Below, piece by piece: positions 8,662 to 18,900 of a stretch of 64,000 bases of DNA (the first letter of the stretch is position 1; each line of letters starts with the position of its first letter). The notes under the pieces are model-generated. The model searched no databases. It worked only from the letters and a program-made list of their open reading frames with translations, and was not told where the DNA came from. The translations under genes were made by a program, and so were the position numbers. Source of the stretch: Phycisphaeraceae bacterium (GTDB taxonomy: Bacteria; Planctomycetota; Phycisphaerae; Phycisphaerales; Phycisphaeraceae); the NCBI GenBank assembly GCA_028284155.1, contig JANQSF010000134.1, positions 248,001 to 312,000 of the forward strand, written 5' to 3'.

Positions 8662-9393
8662 CTAACGTGCGGCGCGCAACGCGCGGGCGGCGTCGTAAAG
8701 ACGCTGGTGCAGGATCTCGTGGTCGTTGACGACGGCGAGGCAATCGGCCAACGCGTTTATGCGCTCGACACCCGTTACGTGCGGGCCGACGGTCGCCAAC
8801 GCCGCGTCGCCGAGTCGTTCAGCCGCGTCAAGAAACCAGTCGGCCGGCGTCTTTCCATACGGCCGACCCCCCCCGTGCGGTTCGTTCGAGTCTTGCGGCG
8901 TCCTCCACCGTCCGATCCATTCGGCGGGCGGCGCGGGCAGTGTGCACGACACGTTCGGCCCGGCCGTGCTGCGGATGACCCATTGCGATGCCTCGGCCTC
9001 ATTGTCAGCCCAAAGCACTTCGACATGGCGGCGGTCCAATCGGGCACGCTCGACCAGATCGGCGGCGGCGGATCGGTCTGCCGGTCGTGTCACGACGACA
9101 CAGCCGGCCGGTCGCTCGTCATTGAACAGCGTATCCAGCGATTCGCCCCGGGGTGTACCCAACATGACAGGCCCGTCCGCCGCAATCATGCGGCGTTGTC
9201 GGCGCGCTTCCTGCAACGGCAACAACACGCGTGTAAAACACGGCCAATCCTCCCGCCGCCGCGCCTCCGCCAGCGTCGCCAGGCAGAGCGATTCGGTCGC
9301 CAGATAGTCCATCTCGGCCAACGCTTCGCTGGCCGACTCCATCACGGCGTCGAGATCAGTCTGCGCGTCGATTTTTTCGATGGCGGCGGGCAT
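8662..9393 (-). CDS. Hypothetical protein, 243 residues
   Basis: I do not recognise this family. From ATG 9393 the product starts M-P-A-A-I-E-K-I-D and has a helical N-terminal half with acidic and arginine-rich stretches (E-A-L-A-E-M-D-Y-L-A-T-E-S-L-C), then an alpha/beta part and a helical C-terminus. No signal peptide or membrane helix is evident, so it is probably cytoplasmic. The frame is open to 9438, but ATG 9393 sits 6 bases after a -10-like TACAAT and a perfect inverted repeat, suggesting a near-leaderless, regulated transcript. It lies 41 bases upstream of the operon starting at 8620 and may be read through into it. Confidence 0.6.
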   Translation of the reverse strand: MPAAIEKIDAQTDLDAVMESASEALAEMDYLATESLCLATLAEARRREDWPCFTRVLLPLQEARRQRRMIAADGPVMLGTPRGESLDTLFNDERPAGCVVVTRPADRSAAADLVERARLDRRHVEVLWADNEAEASQWVIRSTAGPNVSCTLPAPPAEWIGRWRTPQDSNEPHGGGRPYGKTPADWFLDAAERLGDAALATVGPHVTGVERINALADCLAVVNDHEILHQRLYDAARALRAAR

Positions 9394-9399
9394 GACGGG

Positions 9400-9427
9400 A
9401 TTGTACGTCGCCCCGACGCGACGTACA
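9400..9427 (-). promoter_or_regulatory. -10-like box overlapped by a perfect inverted repeat (possible operator)
   Basis: TGTACGTCGC and its complement GCGACGTACA (9402-9411 and 9418-9427) are separated by six bases. The repeat runs into TACAAT read on the minus strand (9405-9400), which ends six bases before ATG 9393. A repressor site over a promoter would look like this; a -35 box is not obvious. Confidence 0.4.
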
Positions 9428-9511
9428 CCGCAGACCACGAATGCGGCACATCATCAATCCGGGCATTTCCGATGGCCCGGAGCCAATGGACCATCAATGT
9501 CGCGTGCGATG

Positions 9512-9531
9512 CGGGCCTTCGGAAGGGCCCG
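9512..9531. terminator. GGCCTT/AAGGGCC hairpin after the secreted-protein gene
   Basis: An 8-bp stem with a one-base bulge and a three-base loop lies 43 bases downstream of the minus-strand gene ending at 9574. It resembles the hairpins at 39316-39347 and 41354-41375 and may be a dispersed REP-like element that also acts as a terminator. Confidence 0.4.
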
Positions 9532-9573
9532 GCTTCCATCCAAACGAGTCCTGCGCACGCATGAGCTCAAAGC

Positions 9574-11061
9574 CTATTTGGCTTTCGGCTTCTGTCCGCC
9601 GGCGACCTTGCTCCACTGCTCCGCTGTGAAGCCGGTTTGCTTGGTCAGCTTCTTGTTCAACTCGTTGACTGTCATCGCCTCAACGTGCCCGTCGCAGAAC
9701 CCGACACCGACTTTACCGTCGCGCGCGAAATGCACCTTTTCGAAGACCAATACCGTTTCGCTCGGTTGCTTCACGTTGTCCATACGCCCTTCGATGGGGA
9801 TGTAGGCGTAAGACGCGTTCTTGTTGATCCACGCACGCAACTTCGGATCGGAGAGTTGCTCGACCGCTCTTTCCGGCGTGGCCTGCGATTGTGGCGCTCG
9901 CACGACGAGCATGGGTTGTCCGAGGTATTCCTTTATGCTACCCAGGTCGGTGGGGAACCTACCTTCATGATCGACAGCGTACGCATGCACCGCAACGCAC
10001 AACTGTCGGATGTTGGACATCGAGACTGCCTGGCGGGCGGCCTGCCGTGCCCGGTAGGCGGCCTGCACACCCCACTTGGCCAACGCCTGCGCATCCGAAT
10101 GCGACAGTTTCAGTTGCAACTGATCGCCCAATTGTGTCGGCGTCAACATCTGAAGGACCTGCGTTGTCGGGACAGGGCCGCCCCACTTCAACGCCTCCTG
10201 CTTCCAGGTCTGCAACGCCGCGGCAACGAGCAGGCGCAGGGCCTTGGCGGCCGCCGGCGATTCCGATTGCACAACGAGTTGGCCCTTCACTTGCTGACCT
10301 GTTTCGACCGACGCGGCGGCCCAAGTCAGACCGCGCGAGATGATCAGGCTCGTCCCGCCGCCAATCTCCTTCGGCAGATCGAACGGGACCTCGTTGAACG
10401 CGCGGCGGATGTACGTCGCGGGGACGAACACGGCACTGGCCGTCGCGTCCTCGTCGACCGCCCGCCATGCGCGGCGGAGGTCGGCTGATCGGTCTTCCTT
10501 GTTGGACATGGCGCGGTCGACAAGCGTGCCCGGGCCGACGAGCACGGTGTTGTCCGGCCCGACGCGGGCCTCGCCCGGCAGGTTCAGGCTGAGGTTGAAG
10601 CGTGGCCGGGGTTGACCCGGCTCGACCTTGGCGGCCTGGAGCAACGGGAACAGCGCGTCGGCCTTCGCGTTTGGTGTGTGCGTCGCAACAACGACGAACG
10701 ACGGCTCGGGGAAAACGGTCATGTCGATCAGCACGTAGATGTCACGTCCGCCCGCATCGTTGAACGCTCTGATCCAGTCCGTGCCGGCCTTTTCAAACAT
10801 CGCCAGACCTCGCAACATGTCCTGCCGGCTTTTCTCGTCGCCCGGCTCGGGGTCAGACGCCTTCGCCGCGTCGAACACGACCTTCAACACCGACTTCAGA
10901 TCGAGCTTCGACGTTTGAATACGTACGACGGCGACCGTGCTCGACCCAACGAACCGCTTGATCGTGTCGGTCGCATCCGCACGCACCGTTGCCGGCGCGA
11001 CGGTGAACGACGACACGAGGGCGAGGGCTGTCAATGTGACTCGGATGACTTGCAACTTCAT
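9574..11061 (-). CDS. Secreted protein with a pseudopilin-head-like C-terminus
   Basis: 495 residues from ATG 11061, preceded by GAGG; the upstream gene ends 8 bases before. A Sec signal peptide (M-K-L-Q-V-I-R..., cut near V-R-A-D at about 29) leads an exported alpha/beta domain of unknown type. The last 150 residues resemble heads of planctomycete pseudopilins: S-N-I-R-Q-L-C-V-A-V-H-A-Y, a Pro-Thr-Asp segment, Y-A-Y-I-P, and the typical V-G-F-C-D-G-H-V-E-A ending. The protein therefore combines an unknown N-terminal domain with a pseudopilin-type head but lacks the prepilin signal. It forms one transcript with the three genes upstream (secreted protein, anti-sigma-like protein, sigma factor). 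Confidence 0.7.
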   Translation of the reverse strand: MKLQVIRVTLTALALVSSFTVAPATVRADATDTIKRFVGSSTVAVVRIQTSKLDLKSVLKVVFDAAKASDPEPGDEKSRQDMLRGLAMFEKAGTDWIRAFNDAGGRDIYVLIDMTVFPEPSFVVVATHTPNAKADALFPLLQAAKVEPGQPRPRFNLSLNLPGEARVGPDNTVLVGPGTLVDRAMSNKEDRSADLRRAWRAVDEDATASAVFVPATYIRRAFNEVPFDLPKEIGGGTSLIISRGLTWAAASVETGQQVKGQLVVQSESPAAAKALRLLVAAALQTWKQEALKWGGPVPTTQVLQMLTPTQLGDQLQLKLSHSDAQALAKWGVQAAYRARQAARQAVSMSNIRQLCVAVHAYAVDHEGRFPTDLGSIKEYLGQPMLVVRAPQSQATPERAVEQLSDPKLRAWINKNASYAYIPIEGRMDNVKQPSETVLVFEKVHFARDGKVGVGFCDGHVEAMTVNELNKKLTKQTGFTAEQWSKVAGGQKPKAK

Positions 11062-11069
11062 AGGGAACC

Positions 11070-12500
11070 TCACTTTTGATTGTTGCGCTTCTTTTCGATC
11101 ACGATTTGGTATTGAATGACGCCCGATGCACGCCAGTTCTTCGGTGTCGGGCCGGCAACTGTCGCGACACCATCGACCAGGTGGTACTCGAACGGCTTGC
11201 CGGTCACGGGGTCGATCGGCGTCGGCGTGCCTTTGATCATCGCCAGCGACCCGGGCAACTGTTGGTCGTTCGCCGCGGCGTGCAGACGGATGGCCTCGAC
11301 CGTCCGGAGAGCGGCGACACGACGACCGAGCACGTGTTGGCTGCGCATCGCGGCGCTGAGCGCGGGCAGGACCATGTTAAACGGCCAACCGTCCTGCTCG
11401 GCCACGGCCTTGGTGAAGGCGTCCTCCGTTTTCGCCAAACCTTCGATCTGCTGCCGGACAGGCACGTTCGACCACTTGTGAATCTCGTCACGCCAATAGC
11501 GGTAGCGGTGCAATAGGTAGATCATCGTGACCTGGGTCACCGGCATGTCGTCCACAGCCTTGGCCGGCCGACCGCGATCGATCAGGTGCTGCCGCGCGGT
11601 CGGGTAGTACTTGGTCGACAAAGCCACGAGCAATGCGGCGGACTCCCGGCTACGTTCCTCCCCTAAGCCGACGAACATCTTGGCGATGCCCTCACGCAGG
11701 AAGGTCTTCCACTGCTCGGCGGCCATCGGCTCGCCTTCGATCCGGTGTATGTCGGGCCAGGTCATTTCAAGCGCCTCGCGCTCGACCATCAGCCCGTTGC
11801 GCATGCTTACCAACGGCGATGGCAGGTCGGTCAGCGCCCAATACAGGTTGGGCGAACCTGGCTGCCGAATGAACTCGTCGATCCGGTCGAGCATGATGTT
11901 GGCGATCGCGATCCCGATCAACCCTTCGATCAGCGTCTCGCCTTCCTGCAGGTGCCGCGCCATCGCGAAGCCGAGTTGCAACGACTCGACCGCGTCATCG
12001 AAGCGGCGTTCTGCGATTTCGAGTCGGATGCGCAACGCCAGCAGTTTGGCCAACGTTCTCACCTCGACCCGCCCGGGCAACAAAGCCATGAACCCGTGCT
12101 CGCGAACGGTCGACTCCCAGACACACCGGACACGCGTCGCCGCCGTCTCGACCTGTGTCAGCAGGCTGCTTTCGCGCACCATCGCACCGACCTCGTCCTT
12201 GGGCAACTCCGACAACGGCGTGTCCAGCCACTTGGAGACCTTCTCCACGTCTTCCTTCTTAAGACTGTCCGCCAATTGCACGCCGCCCAGGTAGAACAGC
12301 GCGGCGTTGCCCGGCTTCTGCCGTGTGGCCGGTGGCATGAGCACGAAGCGCAACGCCGGCTCGGGAGTTGCGGCGGCGTGGACCTTGAACTTCCTGACCG
12401 CGCTCGCCTCGCCGTCGGCCGGCGCCTGCGCCGAAGCCAATGACACCGAAACCAGCACAGCGCACAGCGCGGGCGCACTGACAAAACACGCACTCTTCAT
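11070..12500 (-). CDS. Secreted protein of unknown function, 476 residues
   Basis: Sec signal peptide (M-K-S-A-C-F-V..., hydrophobic to about 22, cut near A-S-A-Q). The mature protein is strongly helical and resembles exported helical-repeat proteins common in planctomycetes; I cannot name the family. A C-terminal segment with P-I-D-P-V-T-G-K-P-F-E-Y-H (about 430-442) is a recurring planctomycete motif. Its first codon overlaps the stop of the anti-sigma-like gene by four bases, and the gene for the 495-residue secreted protein starts 8 bases after its end, so four genes are coupled under one sigma factor unit. Confidence 0.65.
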   Translation of the reverse strand: MKSACFVSAPALCAVLVSVSLASAQAPADGEASAVRKFKVHAAATPEPALRFVLMPPATRQKPGNAALFYLGGVQLADSLKKEDVEKVSKWLDTPLSELPKDEVGAMVRESSLLTQVETAATRVRCVWESTVREHGFMALLPGRVEVRTLAKLLALRIRLEIAERRFDDAVESLQLGFAMARHLQEGETLIEGLIGIAIANIMLDRIDEFIRQPGSPNLYWALTDLPSPLVSMRNGLMVEREALEMTWPDIHRIEGEPMAAEQWKTFLREGIAKMFVGLGEERSRESAALLVALSTKYYPTARQHLIDRGRPAKAVDDMPVTQVTMIYLLHRYRYWRDEIHKWSNVPVRQQIEGLAKTEDAFTKAVAEQDGWPFNMVLPALSAAMRSQHVLGRRVAALRTVEAIRLHAAANDQQLPGSLAMIKGTPTPIDPVTGKPFEYHLVDGVATVAGPTPKNWRASGVIQYQIVIEKKRNNQK

Positions 12501-13072
12501 GATGGTTCTCCAGGAGTGGTCGGTCCGAACAAACGCGGGCGCTCAAAGGGCGCGCGGTCGGTCGGCCTGTCAATCAAGTTGTCGCCGGGGCGCAGATTAC
12601 GCGTCGGCAAGCCGCTGGGCGAGGCCTCGGGCAATGCATCGACCCCGTCGCGCAAGACGCGCTGACGCAACACAAACACAGACGACGGCGCGGGCGCACT
12701 TGACACGAGCACGACTGGTTCGTCAGACCGTGCCCCGGGTGGATCCATCGCGCCAACTCTCGACTGCATTGCAGAGCGTTCCTTGGCATCCGACGCAGGC
12801 CCGCTCGCCACGCTCGGCTGACCCGACACGTGTGACGCCGTATCCAACAGCCGCAACACCGGCACCGTCACGAGCACAGCCAACAACACGGACGCCAACG
12901 ACGTACACCACGTCACCCGCCGCGCGGCACGTCGCCCGTTGGCCCTGCCAAGCTCGAACAACATCGCGTCTCGATCGCCACTCGGCGTCGCAGGCTCAAG
13001 CCGGCCGAGCGCCGAAGCCAGCTCGTTCAACGCCGGGTCGAGGTCGAATCCGTCGGTGTGTTGGTCTTGCAT
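12497..13072 (-). CDS. Probable membrane anti-sigma factor or regulator
   Basis: 191 residues: a short acidic cytoplasmic part (about 1-50, D-P-A-L-N-E-L-A-S-A-L), one transmembrane helix near 56-75, and a Pro/Ser-rich exported tail. The gene starts inside the end of the ECF sigma gene (46-base overlap in another frame), the classical arrangement for a cognate anti-sigma factor. The zinc anti-sigma H-x3-C-x2-C motif is absent, so assignment rests on topology and context. Its stop overlaps the next gene by four bases. Confidence 0.65.
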   Translation of the reverse strand: MQDQHTDGFDLDPALNELASALGRLEPATPSGDRDAMLFELGRANGRRAARRVTWCTSLASVLLAVLVTVPVLRLLDTASHVSGQPSVASGPASDAKERSAMQSRVGAMDPPGARSDEPVVLVSSAPAPSSVFVLRQRVLRDGVDALPEASPSGLPTRNLRPGDNLIDRPTDRAPFERPRLFGPTTPGEPS

Positions 13073-13554
13073 GAAGTCTCCAATCGTTTTCGCAAGGCGT
13101 TCAGCCCGGCCTCGTATCGCCGGAACGCCGTGGCCTTGGACACGCCCATCGTTGCCGCCACGTCGTCGAAACTCAGGCCGCCCCAGACGCGAAGCACGAT
13201 CGCCTCGCGCTGCTCGCCGTCCAATTCGCCCAGCAGCGACGCCGCCAACCGGGCATCGATCAGGTCGTCCGGCCGACTCTCGAACGGCGCTGCACCTGCT
13301 TGGCCGACGGCCAACTCATACCGGCGACGACGACGACGCGAACGCGTTCGGCTGATTGCACCGTTTCGCACGACGCGGAACAGCCAGGCTTTGACGTGCA
13401 CCGGCTCGCTCCGCTGCCGCATGAGCTGCACGAAAGCGTCCTGCACAACGTCGTCAGCCGCCACGGCGTCAACCCACTGACGGGCGTAAAGCGACAACGA
13501 CGGGCTAAACGCCTCGTACCAATCGCCCAGCTTCGTCGGGTCAATCCACGTCAT
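13027..13554 (-). CDS. ECF-type RNA polymerase sigma factor
   Basis: 175 residues with both core sigma domains. Region 2 is at about 15-80 (D-D-V-V-Q-D-A-F-V-Q-L-M and W-L-F-R-V-V-R-N), then a basic linker (R-R-R-R-R-R-Y), and region 4 at about 105-160 (L-D-G-E-Q-R-E-A-I-V-L-R-V-W-G-G-L, with the helix-turn-helix V-A-A-T-M-G-V-S-K-A-T-A-F-R-R-Y). It heads a unit with a membrane anti-sigma-like protein and two secreted proteins, so it probably responds to an envelope signal and may transcribe its own operon. Confidence 0.9.
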   Translation of the reverse strand: MTWIDPTKLGDWYEAFSPSLSLYARQWVDAVAADDVVQDAFVQLMRQRSEPVHVKAWLFRVVRNGAISRTRSRRRRRRYELAVGQAGAAPFESRPDDLIDARLAASLLGELDGEQREAIVLRVWGGLSFDDVAATMGVSKATAFRRYEAGLNALRKRLETSCKTNTPTDSTSTRR

Positions 13555-13619
13555 GAACGGCCAATCAATAACAAGACGCCACCGGCGGCGTTCTGTTTCA
13601 GCACTTCAGACTTTTTTTC

Positions 13620-15350
13620 TCAGGTCGAGAGTCGGGGCCCACTTTGGCCGCTCTCACTCGCCACGACATGACGCGACTCGGACGCCGGCCCAGCCTCCGC
13701 GTGCCCGCCCCCGCCGTCGTGGTGCGCGCGGAACAGCCACAGGCCAAGGATCAGGAAGGCCGTCAACGCCACCACCAGCGCAACCAGCACGACGCGTCGG
13801 TCGTATTCCTGCACCTTGCTCTTGAGATTGTGCGATTGAAGCGCGACGCGCTCCTGCGACGTCGGCTTCAAAGGATCGACGGGCTTCGGCGGATCGTCCA
13901 CCTTGACCGGTGTCCAGGGACGGAGCATGACGATGCCGCCGAACGCGCTGCCCACAGCCAACACCAGGATCCCGATCGCCGCGTAGGTGTGGTTGAAGCC
14001 CAACATCAAGGCGAAGATGTGCGCCAGTTCGACCACATAGACCGAGATCAGGAACACCTCGACCCACTCGATCTTGTGCTGAACGTGCAGGATGTTCTTG
14101 ACGGTGGCTTCCAACCCGCGCGACTCAAGCTCCGCGTCCAGCTCGGCGACGGCCGTCTTGAGGTGGTCCCACGCTTCCTGCACCCGTAGCGCGTCGCGGA
14201 CGAGGTGGTAATACCGCGTCGCGCGGTCGCCTGTCGAGAGCTGGCCGAACTGGCCGCAAAGCGTGAAGTCGAGAATCTGCTTGCGCAAATCGGGCAGGCC
14301 GGCGCGGATGCGCCGGATGCGGTCTTCCTCCGTCGACGGCTCTGCCGGGCCTTGCGACGCCGTGCCATGCAGCAGGTCGACCGCGTCTTTCGAAACGCGG
14401 TGTGCACACCACAGTTGCAACAAGGCCGTCAGGTACTGAACAAAGTGCTTGTCGAACGTGCGTCGCACGCGGTGCGCGTTGAACGGGTGATCGCCGGGCT
14501 GATCGTTGACCAGGTGCACCGCACCGCGCAGATTGACGGCCGTCCAGTGACACTCCGTCATCACCAGCTCGTTGACGGGCAACGCCCCGTCGGCCGCCCC
14601 CGCATAATCGGACCGCCAAAGGCCAACCAACGCCGCCAACTGCGGGCCAAACGGCGCACGATCGTCAGCCGTGCCGAACGTCACGTGCTCATCAAACCCG
14701 ACGACGGTATAGGCCGACAAACTGCGCTGCACGGCCTCATATCCCGGCAGCAGGTCGTCGCCCTCCGGTCCGTTTAACAGGGTGTTGATCAGGTCGAACA
14801 GGCGTGCTTCTTTGTCAACGAGACCTTCGATCGCCCCACCGTCGCGGAGAATCATGGGGCTGTCTTCACGGTCGCCAATGTGCAACGCGGCGAGCCAGTC
14901 GCGCACGGACTCAAGCGGCATCACCTCATCACCCGGCGTGAGCGCGATCGACAGCAGGCCCACGCCCGGCGCGATCAGAAACAACTCGATGCCGGGCAAA
15001 CCGCCCTCCCCACCGTCATCGACCAGCGCACCGCGATGCGTCGCGTCGTCCCCGTCGGCCCTGCGGTCCTGAAACGTAAAGCCGCCGAGCAGGTCGCGGG
15101 CCAGTTCGTCCGGCACACGCAGGTAGGTCGAAACACTGCGGTCGTAACCGAACCAGTGATTCCGGATGTAATCCAGAAAGTTGTCTTTATAAAGGTCGGG
15201 GACGTCGGCCTCTTCCCAAGCCTGCTTACCGCTGACGTGGCGTCCGGTCAATTGCGCGACCACATCGCGGACGCAGTCCCGCTCGACGAAGAACGGCCAG
15301 AGCATGCGCGACCGGACCTGCGTTGCCTTGTGCTTGAATGCCTTAGCCAT
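13620..15350 (-). CDS. Large membrane protein with CorA-like architecture
   Basis: 576 residues: a long soluble N-terminal region (1 to about 420) whose end is helical with a probable coiled coil (A-V-A-E-L-D-A-E-L-E-S-R), then two closely spaced hydrophobic helices near 430-478 and a third near 520-545 before a Gly/His-rich tail. This layout recalls CorA-type channels and RMD1-like proteins, but the G-M-N pore motif is absent and I cannot name a family. The gene stands alone; neighbours are the sigma unit downstream and the HD protein 32 bases upstream, which may share its transcript. Confidence 0.5.
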   Translation of the reverse strand: MAKAFKHKATQVRSRMLWPFFVERDCVRDVVAQLTGRHVSGKQAWEEADVPDLYKDNFLDYIRNHWFGYDRSVSTYLRVPDELARDLLGGFTFQDRRADGDDATHRGALVDDGGEGGLPGIELFLIAPGVGLLSIALTPGDEVMPLESVRDWLAALHIGDREDSPMILRDGGAIEGLVDKEARLFDLINTLLNGPEGDDLLPGYEAVQRSLSAYTVVGFDEHVTFGTADDRAPFGPQLAALVGLWRSDYAGAADGALPVNELVMTECHWTAVNLRGAVHLVNDQPGDHPFNAHRVRRTFDKHFVQYLTALLQLWCAHRVSKDAVDLLHGTASQGPAEPSTEEDRIRRIRAGLPDLRKQILDFTLCGQFGQLSTGDRATRYYHLVRDALRVQEAWDHLKTAVAELDAELESRGLEATVKNILHVQHKIEWVEVFLISVYVVELAHIFALMLGFNHTYAAIGILVLAVGSAFGGIVMLRPWTPVKVDDPPKPVDPLKPTSQERVALQSHNLKSKVQEYDRRVVLVALVVALTAFLILGLWLFRAHHDGGGGHAEAGPASESRHVVASESGQSGPRLST

Positions 15351-15382
15351 GGATCCCGCACCCGAATGAACGAACTTGCGTC

Positions 15383-15952
15383 CTAGGAGGACTCGAGTTC
15401 ATCGACCAGCGTCGCCAACTCCCGCGCCGGCCCTTCCGGACCGTGACACAACAACGCATCGACGACGGCGCGATAGTACCACAAACTGCCGTCCCGCCCG
15501 CCGCGAAACCGTTCCCACACAGCCGAGCCTTCACTGCGAAGATCGCGCAGGATCGTACGTGCGTTGTGCGCTTTGTCCGCCGCCAAAATGAGCCTCGCCT
15601 CCGACGGCATGCGCGCGATGGCCTCGACCGTCCGCTGCTTCCGTTCCCGCCAAGGCGCTTTGGGTTGGCCGTCCACCGGCAGGTCGTCCGAAAGACACTC
15701 GACGAGTTCCGCCACGCGCGAACCGAAACGTTCCGTAATCATCTCCAGAACACGTCGCCCGCCCTGGTCTTCCGCCGCGTCGTGAAGCAACGCGGCGATC
15801 GCCGTGTCCTCGTCCCCGCCATGCTCCAGCACCATCGAAGCGACCGCCAACAGGTGCGACACGTAAGGCACATCCGACCCTTTGCGCAACTGCTCCCGAT
15901 GCAACTCACACGCGAGCGCCAAGGCGTCATCAAATCGAGACGTCAACAACAT
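15383..15952 (-). CDS. Stand-alone HD hydrolase of the SpoT/MESH1 type
   Basis: 189 residues matching the HD domain of RelA/SpoT hydrolases with no synthetase domain: Y-V-S-H-L-L-A-V-A (metal His), A-A-L-L-H-D-A-A-E-D (HD pair plus E-D), F-G-x3-A-x-L-V-E and A-D-K-A-H-N-A (Asp at the second metal/substrate site). Small alarmone hydrolases of this type remove the 3'-pyrophosphate from (p)ppGpp or act on NADPH. The function is inferred from these motifs. It is adjacent to, and in the same direction as, the 576-residue membrane protein. Confidence 0.8.
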   Translation of the reverse strand: MLLTSRFDDALALACELHREQLRKGSDVPYVSHLLAVASMVLEHGGDEDTAIAALLHDAAEDQGGRRVLEMITERFGSRVAELVECLSDDLPVDGQPKAPWRERKQRTVEAIARMPSEARLILAADKAHNARTILRDLRSEGSAVWERFRGGRDGSLWYYRAVVDALLCHGPEGPARELATLVDELESS

Positions 15953-15997
15953 CCCCCCATCCTAACTCTTCCCCGCCGCTTGCGGCTTAGCGCTCCC

Positions 15998-18900
15998 TCA
16001 AATCAACACGAACCGGCCCTCACCATCATTCAACGGATCAATCCGCACCCGATCGATACTCACGCTGCGCGGGAATTGCCCCGCCGTAAACGCCACGGCC
16101 CCGCCCGGCGCCGCCCCACTGATCGTGATGTTCTTGATGAAATGAACCGCCCCACTCTTGAGCGGGTCGCCCACGTCGAACCCGTCGACACCCACAAGCA
16201 CGACCGTCCCACCCGTGACCGCGCCGCCGACACGGAACGTGCCGATGCTGTTCCCCTCGCCCGGCCCGGTCGGCCCGCCGGCGATCAGGGTTGCCCCATT
16301 CATATCGCCTCGAACATCGACCCGGCCGAACGCGATCGCGGCGGCGAGGCCGTCGAACTGGGCCGCGCTGGCCAGCGTCTTGACCTCGCCCTCAAATAGG
16401 CCGTCAAAACCCGCGTCGATCACGCCCGCACGCACGTTGCCCACTGGGCCGATGACCCGCCATCGGCCCGTCAGCGTGTGGGCGACCTGCGCGTTGGTCA
16501 CAACGCTCCGCGCTTCACTCGTGCCGTCGGCGTTGACGGTCACATTTGCGCCCATGTCGCCCCGCGTGTTGCTCCGGCGATCGCCCGCGATGCGCAATGT
16601 CCGCACGTCGAGCAGCACGACCTCGCCGGTCATCCACTTCACCGCCTGCACCGTGCCCGTGCTGCCGGCCGACAGGTCGCCGCTCCCCACGTCACCGATT
16701 CGCGCCGTACGCAACGGACCGGCGATATCGGCGTCCAGCCCGTCGACCGCCCCGCGCAGGTCGAACGTGCCGGCCGACCCGCTCACCGTCGCCGCCAATG
16801 TGTCCGTATCACCGTCGGCCCTGAACTGCCCAAGCGCGTCACGGACGCGCGGGTCGTTCGAACCGCGCACGTTCAGCCCGACGCGCGTCACATCGCCCGG
16901 GTCGCCGCTGCGCGCGTCGCGACGGACCAACAACGACCGCGCGCTGGCGATGTCGAATGTCACCTCGGTGATCGAGTTGAACTGAAGCGTGCCGAAATCG
17001 CCCCCGGTCATGTCGACCGTGTCGAGTTGCCCCGCGCTCAGCCGGTTCGCGCCACCGTCCAGCGCGATCGTGCTCATGCTCACATCGCCACCGAACGTGA
17101 GATTGCTGGCCGCGCCGTCAACCAACCACTGCGTGTCCGTAGTGTCGCCGTCGATCTTGACATTGCCCGCGTCGCCGTCGAGGTCAAAAGTGACGCCCGA
17201 CGCCGGACCGGCCACGCGCAAGTTGTCGAGCACACGGCCGTCAACACCAATACCCGTCGCAATCAGGTCGGCTTCGAGCACGCCTTCCACGTCGCGATCG
17301 CCCTTGACCTGTACTGTCCCAAACTTGGGCGCTATGAACGACTCGTGTGCCGGGTCGACATTTTCGATCCGCGTCGCGGTGAGGCGTTGCACGATCGCGG
17401 TCGAAACGAAGTTGACATCGGTGAGCACGCCGAAGGTCAGGTTGACGCCCCGGTCGCCGGTCGTGCCGCCGATCTCGACGCGGTGTTGCGCGTCGATGTC
17501 GCCGGTCACCATCGAACCGACCCAGCCGGCGATCAGGATGTCGCCGACAAACCGAACATCCCTGGCGTTGATCGACGCCAACGCGCCGTCGGCGACGATG
17601 CTGTGCAACGCAGGGTTGACCGCGTTGCGATCAGGCCGAACGGTCAGCCGACTGCGATCGGTCGTGCCGGTCAGTTCAATCGACAGATGGCCGTCCGTAT
17701 GCTCGAACAGCGTCGCCTCGCCGTCGCCGTTGAGCGAAAAGTCAAACACGTTGCCGAACCCGTCGGTCTGTTGCAGACGCGTCACGCCGATCGATTGGCC
17801 GAACGCCCCGACGGCGATACGGTCGACGCCGAACCCGATGATGTCGAACGTGTAAGGCGACTCGTCTGCGTCGTCGCTGAGCACGGTCACGGTCGCACGC
17901 CGCTCGCCGCCGGCCGACGGGTCGAACGCGATCTGGAAGTCGACGCTGTTCGCCACACCCGGCGCGACGGTGTCGCTGACCGGTTGAACGGTCACGGCGA
18001 AGTCGCCCGCGTCGACACCGGTGACCTGCACGATCGGCTGACCTGTCAGGTTCAACGTGGCGTCACCGAGGTTGGTCACGGTGAACGCGTGCGTCACCAC
18101 GCCACCGGCCACAAGCGCATCGCCGAAGTCGGTGTTGTCCAGCGTCTGCGGCGTCGTGTCGCCGTCGGCGATCGAAAGCCCCAGTCCGGTGATGTCGATC
18201 TCCGGCGCGGGCGCTTCGACGCCGACGCCGAGTATCCAAAACGTGTACCCCGACTCGTCACTGTCGTCGTTGGCGATCGTGACCGATGCCGAGCGCGACC
18301 CCAACGCCGTCGGCGTGAACGTCACGTCGAACGACACGCTGCTGTCGGGCGCGACCGTCGCACCGGCCGGTTGCGTCACGACGAAATCGCCCGCCGCCAC
18401 GCCGCCAATCGTCACGAGCGGGTTGCCGGTCAGTTGCAGGTCGGCGTCGCCGACGTTGTGCACGACGAACGTGTGCGTCACCGGCGTACCGCCCAACTCG
18501 ACGCTGCCGAAGTCGGTCCCGTCGGCAGGGTCGGGCGACGGGTCGCCGTCGGCGATCGACAGGCCGTTGCCGCGCACGTCGATCTCCGGCCGTTCGATCG
18601 TGTCGGCGTTGAGGATGACCGCGTAGTCGCCCTGCGCCCCCGGCGCGGCGTTCGCGCCGGTGTTGGCGTCGTAATCACCGGCATTCGGCGACGCGCCGTT
18701 GACGCCGATGAAATACGTCTGACCCGGCTGCGCCTCGAACGTCACCCGGCTGGCGACCGTGGTCGAGTTCGCGTTGTCGTTGCTGGCCATCTCGTTGCCC
18801 GCGGCATCGAACACGCGCAGGAACGTGTCGGCGCTGAAATCGGACACCAGCGCCGTGCGCACCTCGACCTCGGCGTTTTCACTGGCGTCGAACCGGAACA

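Noticed and set aside
8449-9564. Plus-strand open frame of 371 codons
   Set aside because: It is antisense to the 8662-9393 and 7793-8620 genes, is Arg/Pro/Ser-rich and has no ribosome site.
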